Notes under the pieces: model-generated
The model's database searches: none
What the model saw: the letters and a program-made list of their open reading frames with translations, nothing else
What the model was told of the DNA's origin: nothing
In this document: piece by piece, positions 1-6,841 of the stretch
Position numbering within the stretch: the first letter of the stretch is position 1
Layout of the letters: each line of letters begins with the position of its first letter
Source of the DNA: JBNKDD01 sp050288085
Lineage (GTDB): Bacteria; Chloroflexota; Anaerolineae; Aggregatilineales; UBA3940
NCBI GenBank assembly: GCA_050288085.1
Contig: JBNKDD010000122.1
Span: 1 to 15,764, forward strand
Length of the DNA: 15,764 nucleotides
Direction of reading: 5' to 3'
Position numbers and translations under genes: made by a program

Positions 1-2
1 TA

Positions 3-650
3 TTCAAAGTGGAGGTTGACCCAGAGAATCGTTATATCATAGGAGAAGTGTCTGCTGAAAGGCCACCAAATTGGAGCATTGTTTGGGACAAAACTACAGG
101 TGAACCTGTCTATGTTCTGGATGCCCATCTTTGCGAGGGAGCATTAGCCTGGAACCAAATTGAGGTAATCTGGCAACAAGATGGTAGTCCTTTAGTTGCA
201 GCCGGATGTGGTCATACAATAACCGTCTATGAGCCAGAAACCGGGCAGATCGTCCATACCCTTGAGCATGAACACGCCTTCGATAAAAGTGCATGGTCCC
301 CGACAGGAACATTCCTGGCTGTAGGTGGGAGGGACTCGACCTCGGTGATTATTTGGGATATAGGCACTGGCGAACAGCAATCTGAATTAACACTGCCTGT
401 CGATGAGGTTTCTGTGACCAGCCTGAAATGGTCACCTGATGGGTCAATGATCGCAGCAGGATTATTTGATGGAACTGTTGCGGTGTGGGATGTCGTATCT
501 GGGAAACTATTACATCACTTGAAAGAGCAGGATGACGAAACATTCGTGCATTGGTCACCCGATAGCGAGACGCTATATTCCCTTTCCCTGGATGATACGA
601 TTGCTAAATGGGAAATCAGCACGGGCCAGCTTGTTCATATGCTGAAATAA
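3..650 (+). CDS. WD40 beta-propeller protein, 5' end outside window
   Basis: The frame is open to the left edge: the codons before the first possible start (GTG at 9) have no stop and no ribosome binding site, so the gene almost certainly begins outside the window. About 215 residues are visible. They contain roughly five WD40-type blades, each with a WSPDG-like turn and a closing WD/WE/YEP strand followed by a TGxxxxxL motif, for example IIWDIGTGE, AVWDVVSGK and AKWEISTGQ. A seven-bladed propeller would need about two more blades upstream. Such domains are protein-protein interaction scaffolds; no catalytic domain is visible. The protein ends just after the last blade, so any effector domain (kinase, NACHT or caspase-like domains are common fusion partners) would be N-terminal and is not seen. 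The family assignment is secure, the specific role unknown. Confidence 0.85.
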   Translation, partial: FKVEVDPENRYIIGEVSAERPPNWSIVWDKTTGEPVYVLDAHLCEGALAWNQIEVIWQQDGSPLVAAGCGHTITVYEPETGQIVHTLEHEHAFDKSAWSPTGTFLAVGGRDSTSVIIWDIGTGEQQSELTLPVDEVSVTSLKWSPDGSMIAAGLFDGTVAVWDVVSGKLLHHLKEQDDETFVHWSPDSETLYSLSLDDTIAKWEISTGQLVHMLK

Positions 651-684
651 CTTCACCTGCACCAGAAATCGGAGAATAACCGGA

Positions 685-963
685 ATGGATAACACCGACA
701 GGCTAACCCTGCTTACACTGATGCTTGCCCTGCGCCAACGGCTGGTAGAAGCCAGTGACCAGAGGGATCAAAAAACCCTGTCAGAGTTACGCCTCACCTT
801 CACCATCATAACAGAGGCGTCATATTCATGCGAGGATAAAGCAGCTACCTTGCTTTTCCAATCGCTATGGGATTCTGCCCGCGAAGCTGGAATGGGTGTT
901 GGCTGGAAAGCGCCTATTCCATCAGAGGCAGAGATTCGAGACATACTATCAGCGCATAAGTAG
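685..963 (+). CDS. Small hypothetical helical protein (92 aa)
   Basis: I do not recognise this protein. It is 92 residues long, predicted mostly helical, with no signal peptide, membrane segment or cysteine pair. Residues 1-60 look like amphipathic helices rich in Leu, Arg and Glu; the C-terminal third carries a short GMGVGWKAP segment followed by another helix. The ATG at 685 is preceded by GGAG at 671-674, ten bases upstream, which supports the start. It lies 34 bases after the WD40 gene and 17 bases before the next small gene, so it probably belongs to the same transcript. It could be an immunity-type or regulatory partner of its neighbours, but nothing in the sequence proves that. Confidence 0.6.
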   Translation: MDNTDRLTLLTLMLALRQRLVEASDQRDQKTLSELRLTFTIITEASYSCEDKAATLLFQSLWDSAREAGMGVGWKAPIPSEAEIRDILSAHK

Positions 964-980
964 AAGGTTCAAAGTTCGAC

Positions 981-1307
981 ATGAAAGCCCCGGTTAAGAT
1001 ACGTGTCCTGGCAGAATACGAGAGTTCCGGTATCTGGTATGTCACTCCTGATGGCGGCGTAGGCATGTTGGAGCATGAGGATATCAATCTACCACAAGAA
1101 CTAAGCGATAAGTTTTATCAGTGGATTGCGTTGTATTTTGGGCGCTTGACCCCTTCTATAGCGGCTGTTTGGGATTTAGATCGATTTAACAATATGGGAC
1201 GCCAAATTGCACAAGATTTAAAGAACTTTGTTGGGGCAGAGGTGACTGTAGAGTATGTGCCGGAACTTCCTAGCGATAAAACAGGGCAACCTGAGTTGGT
1301 TGAATAG
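981..1307 (+). CDS. Small hypothetical protein (108 aa)
   Basis: A 108-residue soluble protein with an alternating beta/alpha look. It starts with a beta strand (KIRVLAEYESSGIWY), then an acidic loop, an LPQELSDKF helix with WIALYF, and a C-terminal helix-strand unit ending in VEYVPE. The layout (strand, acidic patch, LPxEL helix, aromatic WI-Y segment, FN-x-x-G-x-x-A helix, EY-PE strand) resembles, from memory, a widespread uncharacterised family of small bacterial proteins often found beside toxin or polymorphic genes. I cannot name the family. There is no strong Shine-Dalgarno; an AAGG lies about 14 bases upstream of the ATG. The next gene starts 7 bases after its stop, which suggests translational coupling. 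Its codons are AT-richer than those of the core genes downstream. Confidence 0.6.
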   Translation: MKAPVKIRVLAEYESSGIWYVTPDGGVGMLEHEDINLPQELSDKFYQWIALYFGRLTPSIAAVWDLDRFNNMGRQIAQDLKNFVGAEVTVEYVPELPSDKTGQPELVE

Positions 1308-1314
1308 GGATTAC

Positions 1315-2124
1315 ATGTTAGAGATCGAGACTCTAAACGCGGCAGAAATGTATATTGAAGGAACACCCACAGCTAAACTATATGTTTTGTTTGGTATACA
1401 TTTTGATCAAAAAGAAGCTGCTGACACTTTGAAGCAGTTGGTTTTAGACGAAAGCCAACCCGAACGCATTCGTTATAGAACAGTGAGAGCCCTCGGTGAA
1501 ATTGGCGATCAAGAAACGGTTGACTTGCTCTACAAACTGTTCTTATTAGATAAGGACTACTATGTCCGTGAACTCAGTGCTTATGCGTTGGTTAAATTGA
1601 ACAACCAGCGTGCACTGGATTTATTCGTACCGATATATCGCATTGGCAGTGATTTTCAATGTCTGGTAGTTCGAAGAGCTCTTAAGAACCTAGATGACGA
1701 TGTTATTGTACCTGACCTTATCCAACTTTTGTCTGATCCAGATCCAGCAATTCGTGTCCTGGCTGCAAGCCGCTTGAGTCAATTCAAAGACACCAGGAAG
1801 GTAGAACCTCTTCTAAAGACCCTGTCAGACCAGCATTGGCTGGTTCGTGTTTGGTCGATATCGGCATTATCAAACCTATCTTCTTCCTCATCAAGGATTG
1901 TGGCATCATTGCTCGAAGCCCTTGCAGATGAAAACAAAGAGGTTCGGCGGAGTGCTATATTCGCCCTTGGCGAATCCGGCGACCCGTGTGCGGTTAAGCC
2001 ATTGGCATCAATGCTCACTACGGAACCAACATTACTGAACAAAATTATTATCACGGCATTAGAAAAGATCAACTCGCCAGAAGCAATCAATGTGGTTGAA
2101 AACTGGCAGAAAAATAGCACCTAG
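1315..2124 (+). CDS. HEAT-repeat protein (269 aa)
   Basis: A solenoid of about six to seven HEAT/PBS-type helical repeats covers nearly the whole protein. Typical repeat endings are visible: RYRTVRALGEIGD, VRELSAYALVKL, IRVLAASRLSQF, VRVWSISALSNL and VRRSAIFALGESGD. There is no signal peptide, membrane segment or catalytic motif, so it is probably a cytoplasmic binding scaffold. The frame can be extended upstream to GTG at 1255, but that would overlap the preceding gene by more than 50 bases. The ATG at 1315 lies 7 bases after the previous stop, with AGGGA just upstream, and is preferred. A distant relation to phycobilin-lyase-type or immunity-type HEAT proteins is possible. Together with the small genes around it, it forms an AT-richer tandem block. 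Domain type is confident, function unknown. Confidence 0.8.
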   Translation: MLEIETLNAAEMYIEGTPTAKLYVLFGIHFDQKEAADTLKQLVLDESQPERIRYRTVRALGEIGDQETVDLLYKLFLLDKDYYVRELSAYALVKLNNQRALDLFVPIYRIGSDFQCLVVRRALKNLDDDVIVPDLIQLLSDPDPAIRVLAASRLSQFKDTRKVEPLLKTLSDQHWLVRVWSISALSNLSSSSSRIVASLLEALADENKEVRRSAIFALGESGDPCAVKPLASMLTTEPTLLNKIIITALEKINSPEAINVVENWQKNST

Positions 2125-2139
2125 TGGACACCATTTAAC

Positions 2140-2481
2140 ATGCTCGATTTCTATTGGCTGATGGATACCGAAGAAATGCCGGAGTACCCCGACGAAGATC
2201 GCTACATCGGCGGGTTAGGATACAAACAGGCCGATGTGATGATATGTGTCTGGCAGCAATGCGCCTGTGAGATGTATCCGAATCGAGGAGAAATATTCTT
2301 TGACGGGGGTTGGGATTTTGCGCTGCGCAGCTACGAGATCAAAGCACTGTTGGCGATTTGCACAGACTGCCGGGCGAAAATTACCAACAAGCGGATCGTA
2401 AAGCACTACACCAACTTCATCACATTATTGGAGCAGGCCATCCAGGAGGAAAATCGCGGGCTGGCCGCCTATTGTGATTAA
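2140..2481 (+). CDS. Hypothetical protein with conserved-looking Cys/Trp core (113 aa)
   Basis: I do not recognise this protein. It is 113 residues, acidic at the N-terminus (TEEMPEYPDED), with a central segment rich in Cys, Trp and Tyr: an ICVWQQCACEMYP stretch, then IFFDGGWDFALRSYE, then ICTDC. The final 30 residues form an amphipathic helix ending in AAYCD. Cysteines near positions 36-43 and a CTDC pair could bind a metal or be structural, but the spacing matches no zinc ribbon I know. The ATG at 2140 has only a weak upstream GTGGA. It is the last gene of the tandem + strand block, 15 bases after the HEAT gene, and is followed immediately by a long terminator-like hairpin. It may be an immunity-like protein; this is only contextual. 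Confidence 0.6.
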   Translation: MLDFYWLMDTEEMPEYPDEDRYIGGLGYKQADVMICVWQQCACEMYPNRGEIFFDGGWDFALRSYEIKALLAICTDCRAKITNKRIVKHYTNFITLLEQAIQEENRGLAAYCD

Positions 2482-2484
2482 CAA

Positions 2485-2516
2485 AGAGAGGGTAAATTCA
2501 GAAATTTGCCCTCTCT
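2485..2516. terminator. Bidirectional terminator-like hairpin between convergent genes
   Basis: A 14-bp inverted repeat with one G-T wobble and a 4-base loop: AGAGAGGG at 2485-2492 pairs with CCCTCTCT at 2509-2516, and the AT-rich inner part continues the stem. It begins 3 bases after the stop of the + strand gene and lies 22 bases beyond the stop of the minus-strand receiver gene at 2539. Read on the minus strand, the stem is followed by TTTGTTAA, a weak U-rich tail; on the plus strand it runs into a second, 10-base palindrome (TCTGATCAGA, 2516-2525). It probably terminates both transcripts. Confidence 0.75.
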
Positions 2517-2538
2517 CTGATCAGATACGCCGCATCCC

Positions 2539-2916
2539 CTACACGTTAATAATTTCAGTTAATTTATCGACAAATGATAAGGCATCGGGGGGTTTGGGGA
2601 AATAGGCGTCGAATCCGGCGGCCATCGCATCCTGAGCGACATTAGCCGAATGGTAGGCTGTGATCGCCACCACCGGGATATGGGCCGTATCCGGGTCGGA
2701 GCGCATCTGCATCAGGGTTTCCCAGCCGTCCATTTCCGGCATCGCCAGGTCCATGATCACCAGGGTGGGATCGACATCCTTGAGCATATCGATGCATTGA
2801 TTCCCATTCCGCGCCACATGAACGCTAATATGATGATGCCGGAGAATCTTTGCCACCATCTGTAAACTATCGTCTTCATCTTCTACAATCAAGACTTGCC
2901 ATTGATTTGGTTTCAT
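2539..2916 (-). CDS. Stand-alone response regulator receiver (CheY-like, 125 aa)
   Basis: A single REC domain fills the whole protein, with no output domain. The acidic pocket is VEDED (Glu12-Asp13), the phospho-acceptor is Asp56 in VIMDLAMPEMDG, the switch Thr is Thr86 in VAITAYH, and Lys108 lies in a FPKPPD loop. All residues needed for phosphorylation are present. It is the last gene of the minus-strand signalling operon. Its ATG overlaps the stop of the preceding receiver gene by four bases (ATGA), so the two are probably translationally coupled and made in similar amounts. The MPEMDGWETL block is nearly identical to that of the preceding receiver, suggesting they are duplicates. It presumably receives phosphate from the Cache/HAMP kinase; its downstream target cannot be deduced because no DNA-binding or enzymatic domain is attached. 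Confidence 0.9.
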   Translation of the reverse strand: MKPNQWQVLIVEDEDDSLQMVAKILRHHHISVHVARNGNQCIDMLKDVDPTLVIMDLAMPEMDGWETLMQMRSDPDTAHIPVVAITAYHSANVAQDAMAAGFDAYFPKPPDALSFVDKLTEIINV

Positions 2917-3356
2917 ACCTTTGTCTCCTGAGTTTCTGAAGCAGGGTATTTCAGAGCATGATTATTCAGACACTTTTTGATTTCTTCTAAGAAAGTCCCT
3001 AATGAAAAAGGTTTGGCGATGTACCCGTCGAAGCCAGCTTTTTCCACACGCTCCTGGTCGCTGGGCATCGCGTGAGCGGTCAGGGCGATCACCGGCAGGG
3101 AGGATAGGCTTATATCCTTACGGATGGTATCCAGCGTCTCCCAGCCATCCATCTCCGGCATTGACAGGTCCAACAGGATAAAGGTAGGCCGGTCTATCTC
3201 CCGCAGCTTTTCCAGTCCTTCTCGACCATTGGTAGCCGTGTGAACCTTTGCACCGTGAAAAGTAAGAACTTTTTCCGCTACATTCAGATTATCAAAATCA
3301 TCGTCTACAATCAAAACAACCCACTTGCTAGCGTTACTATTGTTATTCTCAGACAC
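2913..3356 (-). CDS. Stand-alone response regulator receiver (147 aa)
   Basis: A REC domain occupies about residues 12-130, preceded by a short Asn/Ser-rich tail and followed by a roughly 17-residue polar tail. Key residues are Asp18-Asp19-Asp20, phospho-acceptor Asp63 in ILLDLSMPEMDG, Thr93 in ALTAHAM, and Lys115 in IAKPF. There is no output domain. The start is a GTG whose first base is the last base of the kinase TAG stop (1-base overlap), a typical sign of translational coupling with the upstream histidine kinase. Its own stop overlaps the ATG of the next receiver. It is the most likely direct phospho-acceptor of the kinase encoded immediately upstream. Such short regulators usually act by binding another protein or by passing phosphate on; which applies here is not visible. 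Confidence 0.9.
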   Translation of the reverse strand: MSENNNSNASKWVVLIVDDDFDNLNVAEKVLTFHGAKVHTATNGREGLEKLREIDRPTFILLDLSMPEMDGWETLDTIRKDISLSSLPVIALTAHAMPSDQERVEKAGFDGYIAKPFSLGTFLEEIKKCLNNHALKYPASETQETKV

Positions 3357-5287
3357 TATTCTCTCTCTCCCAACGGTACCTCTTCAGTTACAGCATCGAG
3401 CGGCAGCAGCACCGTAAACGTGCTGCCCTGCCCTACCTGGCTCCTCACCCGAACATTGCCTCCCATCAACAAACACAGGTTCCGCACGATAGCAAGCCCC
3501 AGGCCGGTACCGCCATGCTTCCGCTGTGAACTGCCATCAATCTGGCGGAACTCGTCGAAAATGTATTCCTGTGCATGCGGCGCGATTCCGATGCCTGTAT
3601 CGCTGACCGAGATCTCCCACCTGCTTTTCCCGCCTCGTCGGACGGACAGCTTGACGGCCCCCTCCTCCGTAAACTTAATCGCGTTCGACAGCAAGTTAAT
3701 CACCACCTGTGTGAGCCGGGCAGAATCGGCGATAATCGTGGGGGGCATACGTTCGTCCAGCACCACCTCGAAGTCCAGGTACTTTTCTTCGGCCAGCCCG
3801 CTGACCTGACCGGTCACCTCATCGAGCCAGGATTGAAGCTCCAACGGCTCTTTGACTACCTCGATTCGCCCCGCTTCGATCTTGGCAAGATCAAGCAGAT
3901 CGTTGATCAGGTTGAGCAGATGTTTGCCGTTCACCCAGATCCGGTCAAGGTAGCCCCCCTGCTCGTCGTTGAAGTCACCCGCCATCCCGGCCAACATGAT
4001 CTGTGTGTAACCGTTGATGGCATTCAAGGGGGTGCGCAGTTCGTGCGACATGGTTGAGAGAAATTCGCTCTTGAGCCGGTTGGCATCTTCAGCTTGCCGA
4101 CGGGCCATCGCCAGTTCACGGTTGGCCCCGGCCAGGTTGATCGTCTGTCTGCGTAGTTCGGCGGTGCGGGTTTCGACCTGTTCCTCCAGGGAGTCGGAGA
4201 GATTCTTTAAATCGGCTTCACGGGATTGGACGGCATTGGTCATCGCATTAAGTGCGGCAGCCAGTTGTCCGATCTCGTCCTCAGAATCGACCGTTGCCCG
4301 CCGCCAATAGTTCCCTTCCACCATCCGTTCGGCGACGTCCTGAAGCTTCCTGAGCGGAATCGTAATGCCGTGATTGGTAATAAAGGATAGGATTGCAATA
4401 GAGACAGCACCCAGTATGAGCATCGCGGGGATTAGCCCCAGCTTAACCCGGTTTTGAAAGTCGAAAAACTGGGTCATATCCACCAGGACGGCGGCATTCA
4501 TCTGGGCATTATTTTCCTCAATGGGGATATAAGCCTGGGCGTAGATAGCATCATTGATCTCTACCGGCATCTCCCCAACAACAACTTGCCCGGTCGGCGC
4601 TAAAGACTGGGTAAAGTCTTCGTACAACTCAATGTCCGATGTGTGAGAGACAACTTCGCCTTTATAGAGCAATACAAGCTGAACACCGGCCCGGTCAAAG
4701 TTAATATCATTGAGGAAATCGCTATCCATCGGGTGTTTAACCACCAACCCGCCGACGATCTCCCCCGACGAATCACGCAAGGGGACGGTCGCCCCATAGG
4801 CAAGGGCTGCTTTCTCCCCGCTCTCCCCGATCAGCACATCCGTCGTTTCGATCCCCAGCAAAGCCAGGCCAATCAGCCGCTCCTCCTCGCCGCTGAATGC
4901 CTCCCCCGATTTGGAGAGCGTCACCAGTGGAGCACCCTCCGCATCAAAAACGTCAACGCCACCGATATCAAGTGCGGCTGAACCGGTCAGGATCAAGGTG
5001 CGGATAGCCGCAGAATCGCCTTCAGCTACAGCACTGGTCAAGCCAGGGACAGCGGCCAGCAGTTTGGTTTCGGCCAGCAGGTCACTTTCGGCCTCAACCA
5101 GGCGATCCTGGATAATCCTCACCTCATCCCCGGCCCGCGCCCGGCTGATCTGGTCGGCCAGGCGCGCGCTGCCAAATTGTAGCAACAAGATAATCAGAAC
5201 AATCAGGATGCTAAACATCCCGATTACGCTGAGATTAAGTTTGTAGCTGATTCTCAGATTCTTGAAATTCTTTATCAGCCGCCGCAT
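3356..5287 (-). CDS. Membrane sensor histidine kinase: Cache-like sensor, HAMP, HisKA, HATPase_c
   Basis: A 643-residue sensor kinase. TM1 is at about residues 21-38. An extracytoplasmic region of about 245 residues follows, with a dCache-like pattern (SGEIVGGLVVKHPMDSDFL, then VLLYKGEVVSHTS). TM2 is at about 285-303, HAMP at 305-357 (PLRKLQDVAERMVEGNY, DEIGQLAAALNAM) and a coiled-coil linker at about 360-405. The HisKA motif SHELRTPLN carries the phospho-acceptor His415. The HATPase has an N-box at NLLSNAIKF (531-539), G1 DTGIGI (563-568), an F-box IFDEF and G2 GGTGLGL (592-598). All catalytic motifs are intact. There is no C-terminal receiver; three receivers are separate genes in the same operon. 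The start ATG has GGAGA upstream. It lies 41 bases after the PstS-like lipoprotein gene, suggesting the binding protein presents a ligand to the sensor domain. That coupling is inference; the kinase assignment is secure. Confidence 0.95.
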   Translation of the reverse strand: MRRLIKNFKNLRISYKLNLSVIGMFSILIVLIILLLQFGSARLADQISRARAGDEVRIIQDRLVEAESDLLAETKLLAAVPGLTSAVAEGDSAAIRTLILTGSAALDIGGVDVFDAEGAPLVTLSKSGEAFSGEEERLIGLALLGIETTDVLIGESGEKAALAYGATVPLRDSSGEIVGGLVVKHPMDSDFLNDINFDRAGVQLVLLYKGEVVSHTSDIELYEDFTQSLAPTGQVVVGEMPVEINDAIYAQAYIPIEENNAQMNAAVLVDMTQFFDFQNRVKLGLIPAMLILGAVSIAILSFITNHGITIPLRKLQDVAERMVEGNYWRRATVDSEDEIGQLAAALNAMTNAVQSREADLKNLSDSLEEQVETRTAELRRQTINLAGANRELAMARRQAEDANRLKSEFLSTMSHELRTPLNAINGYTQIMLAGMAGDFNDEQGGYLDRIWVNGKHLLNLINDLLDLAKIEAGRIEVVKEPLELQSWLDEVTGQVSGLAEEKYLDFEVVLDERMPPTIIADSARLTQVVINLLSNAIKFTEEGAVKLSVRRGGKSRWEISVSDTGIGIAPHAQEYIFDEFRQIDGSSQRKHGGTGLGLAIVRNLCLLMGGNVRVRSQVGQGSTFTVLLPLDAVTEEVPLGERE

Positions 5288-5328
5288 TTATTTCTCCAAA
5301 GAACTACCAGTAATGTACGCACCGGCTG

Positions 5329-6174
5329 TCATTCGATAATAATGACATCCAGGCTCTTAAGTATTTCGCGTCCGCCCTCAGACTGCAACCAGTCGATTAA
5401 GGGCTGCACGGCTGATTCGTTTTCGGCCAGGTATCCAATACCGAGTTCGCCGACAATGGGGTAATCCGTATCACCGGGTGCGATCCCATCGAGCGACACC
5501 GGGAACACATCCGCGCCAACCGCCAGCACAGCGGGCCAGGTTCCGAACCCCGCCGCAAAAGGTGTGCCCTCAACCGCTGCAATCATATCGCCCTGGCTGG
5601 TCATCACCTGGGCTGATTCGGGAAAAGGGTCTTCTCCAAAAATGGCCTCGCGGAGAGCCTGGGTACTCGAATCCCCCTCGTCCCGCACATACAGGAAGAC
5701 CTCACCCTCCGGGCCACCCACCTCAGACCAATCGGTGATCTCCCCAAAGAAAATTCCCCTGACCTGTTCGGCAGTCAGGTTGATCTCGCCAACGTTGGCC
5801 GTCACAAAAACGGCCTGCCCGCTCAAACCAAATTGCATATACTGGAAACTGGGAGCAGCTTCGAGTTCTTTATCTTTGGGGGGGCGGGCCATTGCCGCAA
5901 CGCTCAAGATACCGGTGGTCACCCCTTCCACGCCACCACCGGTTCCGGTTCCACTTAACACCTCAAGATTATAACCGGGTGTATCTGCCTCGAAGAACAC
6001 CTCGATGGCCTGTAAAATCGCCGTCGTCCCGCCTGAACCGGAGGCGGTCAGGGTAACCGGGGGCGCGGCTGCCTCACTAAAATCCGGCTCCGGTGTCGAA
6101 ACGGTGCAGCCGGTTACGATCAATAAAAAAATGATCAAGCCTGGATAAATCCGATAAGCATTAGGTTGAGGCAT
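5329..6174 (-). CDS. PstS-like phosphate-type solute-binding lipoprotein (orphan)
   Basis: A 281-residue lipoprotein. The N-terminal hydrophobic segment (about 11-22) ends in a lipobox VTGC, with Cys23 as the lipidation site. The mature part shows the PBP_like_2/PstS-family pattern: SGSGGTTAILQAIEVF (ligand loop 1), LSGTGTGGGVEGVTTGILSVAAMARPPKDKE (positions about 73-103, ligand loop 2), ITDWSEVGG, VRDEGDSSTQALREAIFG and a C-terminal LQSEGGREIL helix. Family members bind phosphate or related oxyanions outside the membrane. No pstC, pstA or pstB gene is nearby; the neighbours are a receiver gene 21 bases or so upstream and the sensor kinase downstream. A sensory rather than transport role is therefore the better guess. 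AAGGA lies 8 bases before the ATG. The ligand is unproven: phosphate is the family default, but divergent members bind other anions. Confidence 0.88.
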   Translation of the reverse strand: MPQPNAYRIYPGLIIFLLIVTGCTVSTPEPDFSEAAAPPVTLTASGSGGTTAILQAIEVFFEADTPGYNLEVLSGTGTGGGVEGVTTGILSVAAMARPPKDKELEAAPSFQYMQFGLSGQAVFVTANVGEINLTAEQVRGIFFGEITDWSEVGGPEGEVFLYVRDEGDSSTQALREAIFGEDPFPESAQVMTSQGDMIAAVEGTPFAAGFGTWPAVLAVGADVFPVSLDGIAPGDTDYPIVGELGIGYLAENESAVQPLIDWLQSEGGREILKSLDVIIIE

Positions 6175-6195
6175 TTTATCAATCCTTCAGCGTTA

Positions 6196-6582
6196 CTACC
6201 CGGCAATCAAAGTCGGCGAGCCTTTATGAAGCAGCTTCTCCAAAACCCCTCTGAGATCGAGCAGATCACCTTTGGGGACGACATTCTTCACCCCCGGCAG
6301 TTGCAGCATATCGATCTGATCCCGTGTGCAGGCCGTCACGACAACAACAGGGATATGCCGCGTATCGGGGTCGCATTGAAGGCTGGCTAACATAGCAAAG
6401 CCATCCATCTCCGGCATCATCAAATCCAGCAATATCAAACTGGGTTTTCTGCGTTTGATACGCTCCAGCCCTCTAAGCCCATTCACTGCCGACTCAAAGG
6501 GTAAGTCCAGACTCTTGACAATTACACTGAGTATTCGCCGCGCGTCTTCATCATCATCAACGATTAAAACATAATCATCCAC
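6196..6582 (-). CDS. Stand-alone response regulator receiver, first gene of operon (GTG start preferred)
   Basis: A REC-only protein. From the preferred GTG at 6582 it has 128 residues, beginning MDDYVLIVDDDEDARR, the usual receiver N-terminus. An AAAAAGGGG Shine-Dalgarno-like tract at 6592-6600 lies nine bases upstream. The frame stays open to an ATG at 6723 (175 residues) and contains two ATGs near 6645-6648, but none of these has a convincing ribosome site, and the extra 47 residues do not look like a domain. In the long numbering, phospho-acceptor Asp100 is in LILLDLMMPEMDG, the switch Thr is Thr130 in VVVTACT, and Lys151 sits in VPKGD; a PKG instead of the usual KP loop is slightly unusual. 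It precedes the PstS-like gene by about 21 bases and diverges from the J-protein gene. The start choice is moderately sure. Confidence 0.85.
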   Translation of the reverse strand: MDDYVLIVDDDEDARRILSVIVKSLDLPFESAVNGLRGLERIKRRKPSLILLDLMMPEMDGFAMLASLQCDPDTRHIPVVVVTACTRDQIDMLQLPGVKNVVPKGDLLDLRGVLEKLLHKGSPTLIAG

Positions 6583-6745
6583 AATTAAAAACCCCTTTTT
6601 GGCAACTTCCTTTAACTGTGAAGCAAGAATTAATTCCTTGTCCATCATAACAGAGAGCGCTGATTTATTTATGAAGATTTTGTGAAAAATAGCACCAGGA
6701 GCATTGTGCAAGGCCGCTTCCATTTCTGATGTTTCTTTAATGGCC

Positions 6746-6773
6746 TTGCAGCCATAAGCCGTTACAATATAGG
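6746..6773 (+). promoter_or_regulatory. Possible sigma70-type promoter for the J-protein gene
   Basis: TTGCAG at 6746-6751 and TATAGG at 6768-6773 are separated by 16 bases and lie about 70 bases upstream of the J-protein start. The -35 matches the consensus well and the -10 moderately. No CIRCE heat-shock operator is visible in the divergent spacer. This is a pattern match only. Confidence 0.3.
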
Positions 6774-6797
6774 TAGTTAAACTGGCGTTTTTTCATG

Positions 6798-6816
6798 TCC
6801 CGGCAAAAAACCGGGA
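6798..6816. promoter_or_regulatory. Small inverted repeat in the J-protein leader
   Basis: TCCCGG (6798-6803) and CCGGGA (6811-6816) form a 6-bp GC-rich stem with a 7-base A-rich loop, followed by TAATTTTAG. It lies 19-25 bases before the J-protein start codon, downstream of the suggested promoter. It could be a leader hairpin, an attenuator, an operator, or chance; its position in the 5' untranslated region is the reason to note it. Confidence 0.4.
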
Positions 6817-6841
6817 TAATTTTAGATCGTAGAGCATGGTT

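Noticed and set aside
1255..1314. N-terminal extension of the HEAT protein to a GTG at 1255
   Set aside because: It would overlap the preceding gene by over 50 bases in another frame, and the ATG at 1315, just after that gene's stop with AGGGA nearby, is more natural.
3575..4057. A 160-codon plus-strand frame opposite the histidine kinase, and similar frames at 3240-3809, 4014-4310, 4643-4981 and 4911-5246
   Set aside because: They lie antisense to a kinase with complete catalytic motifs, have no recognisable domain and no ribosome sites, and are rich in Arg, Pro, Ser and Cys as expected of shadow frames in GC-rich DNA.
6583..6841. A CIRCE (HrcA) heat-shock operator before the J-protein gene
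   Set aside because: The TTAGCACTC-N9-GAGTGCTAA pattern is absent on both strands; only a short CCGGGA hairpin is present.
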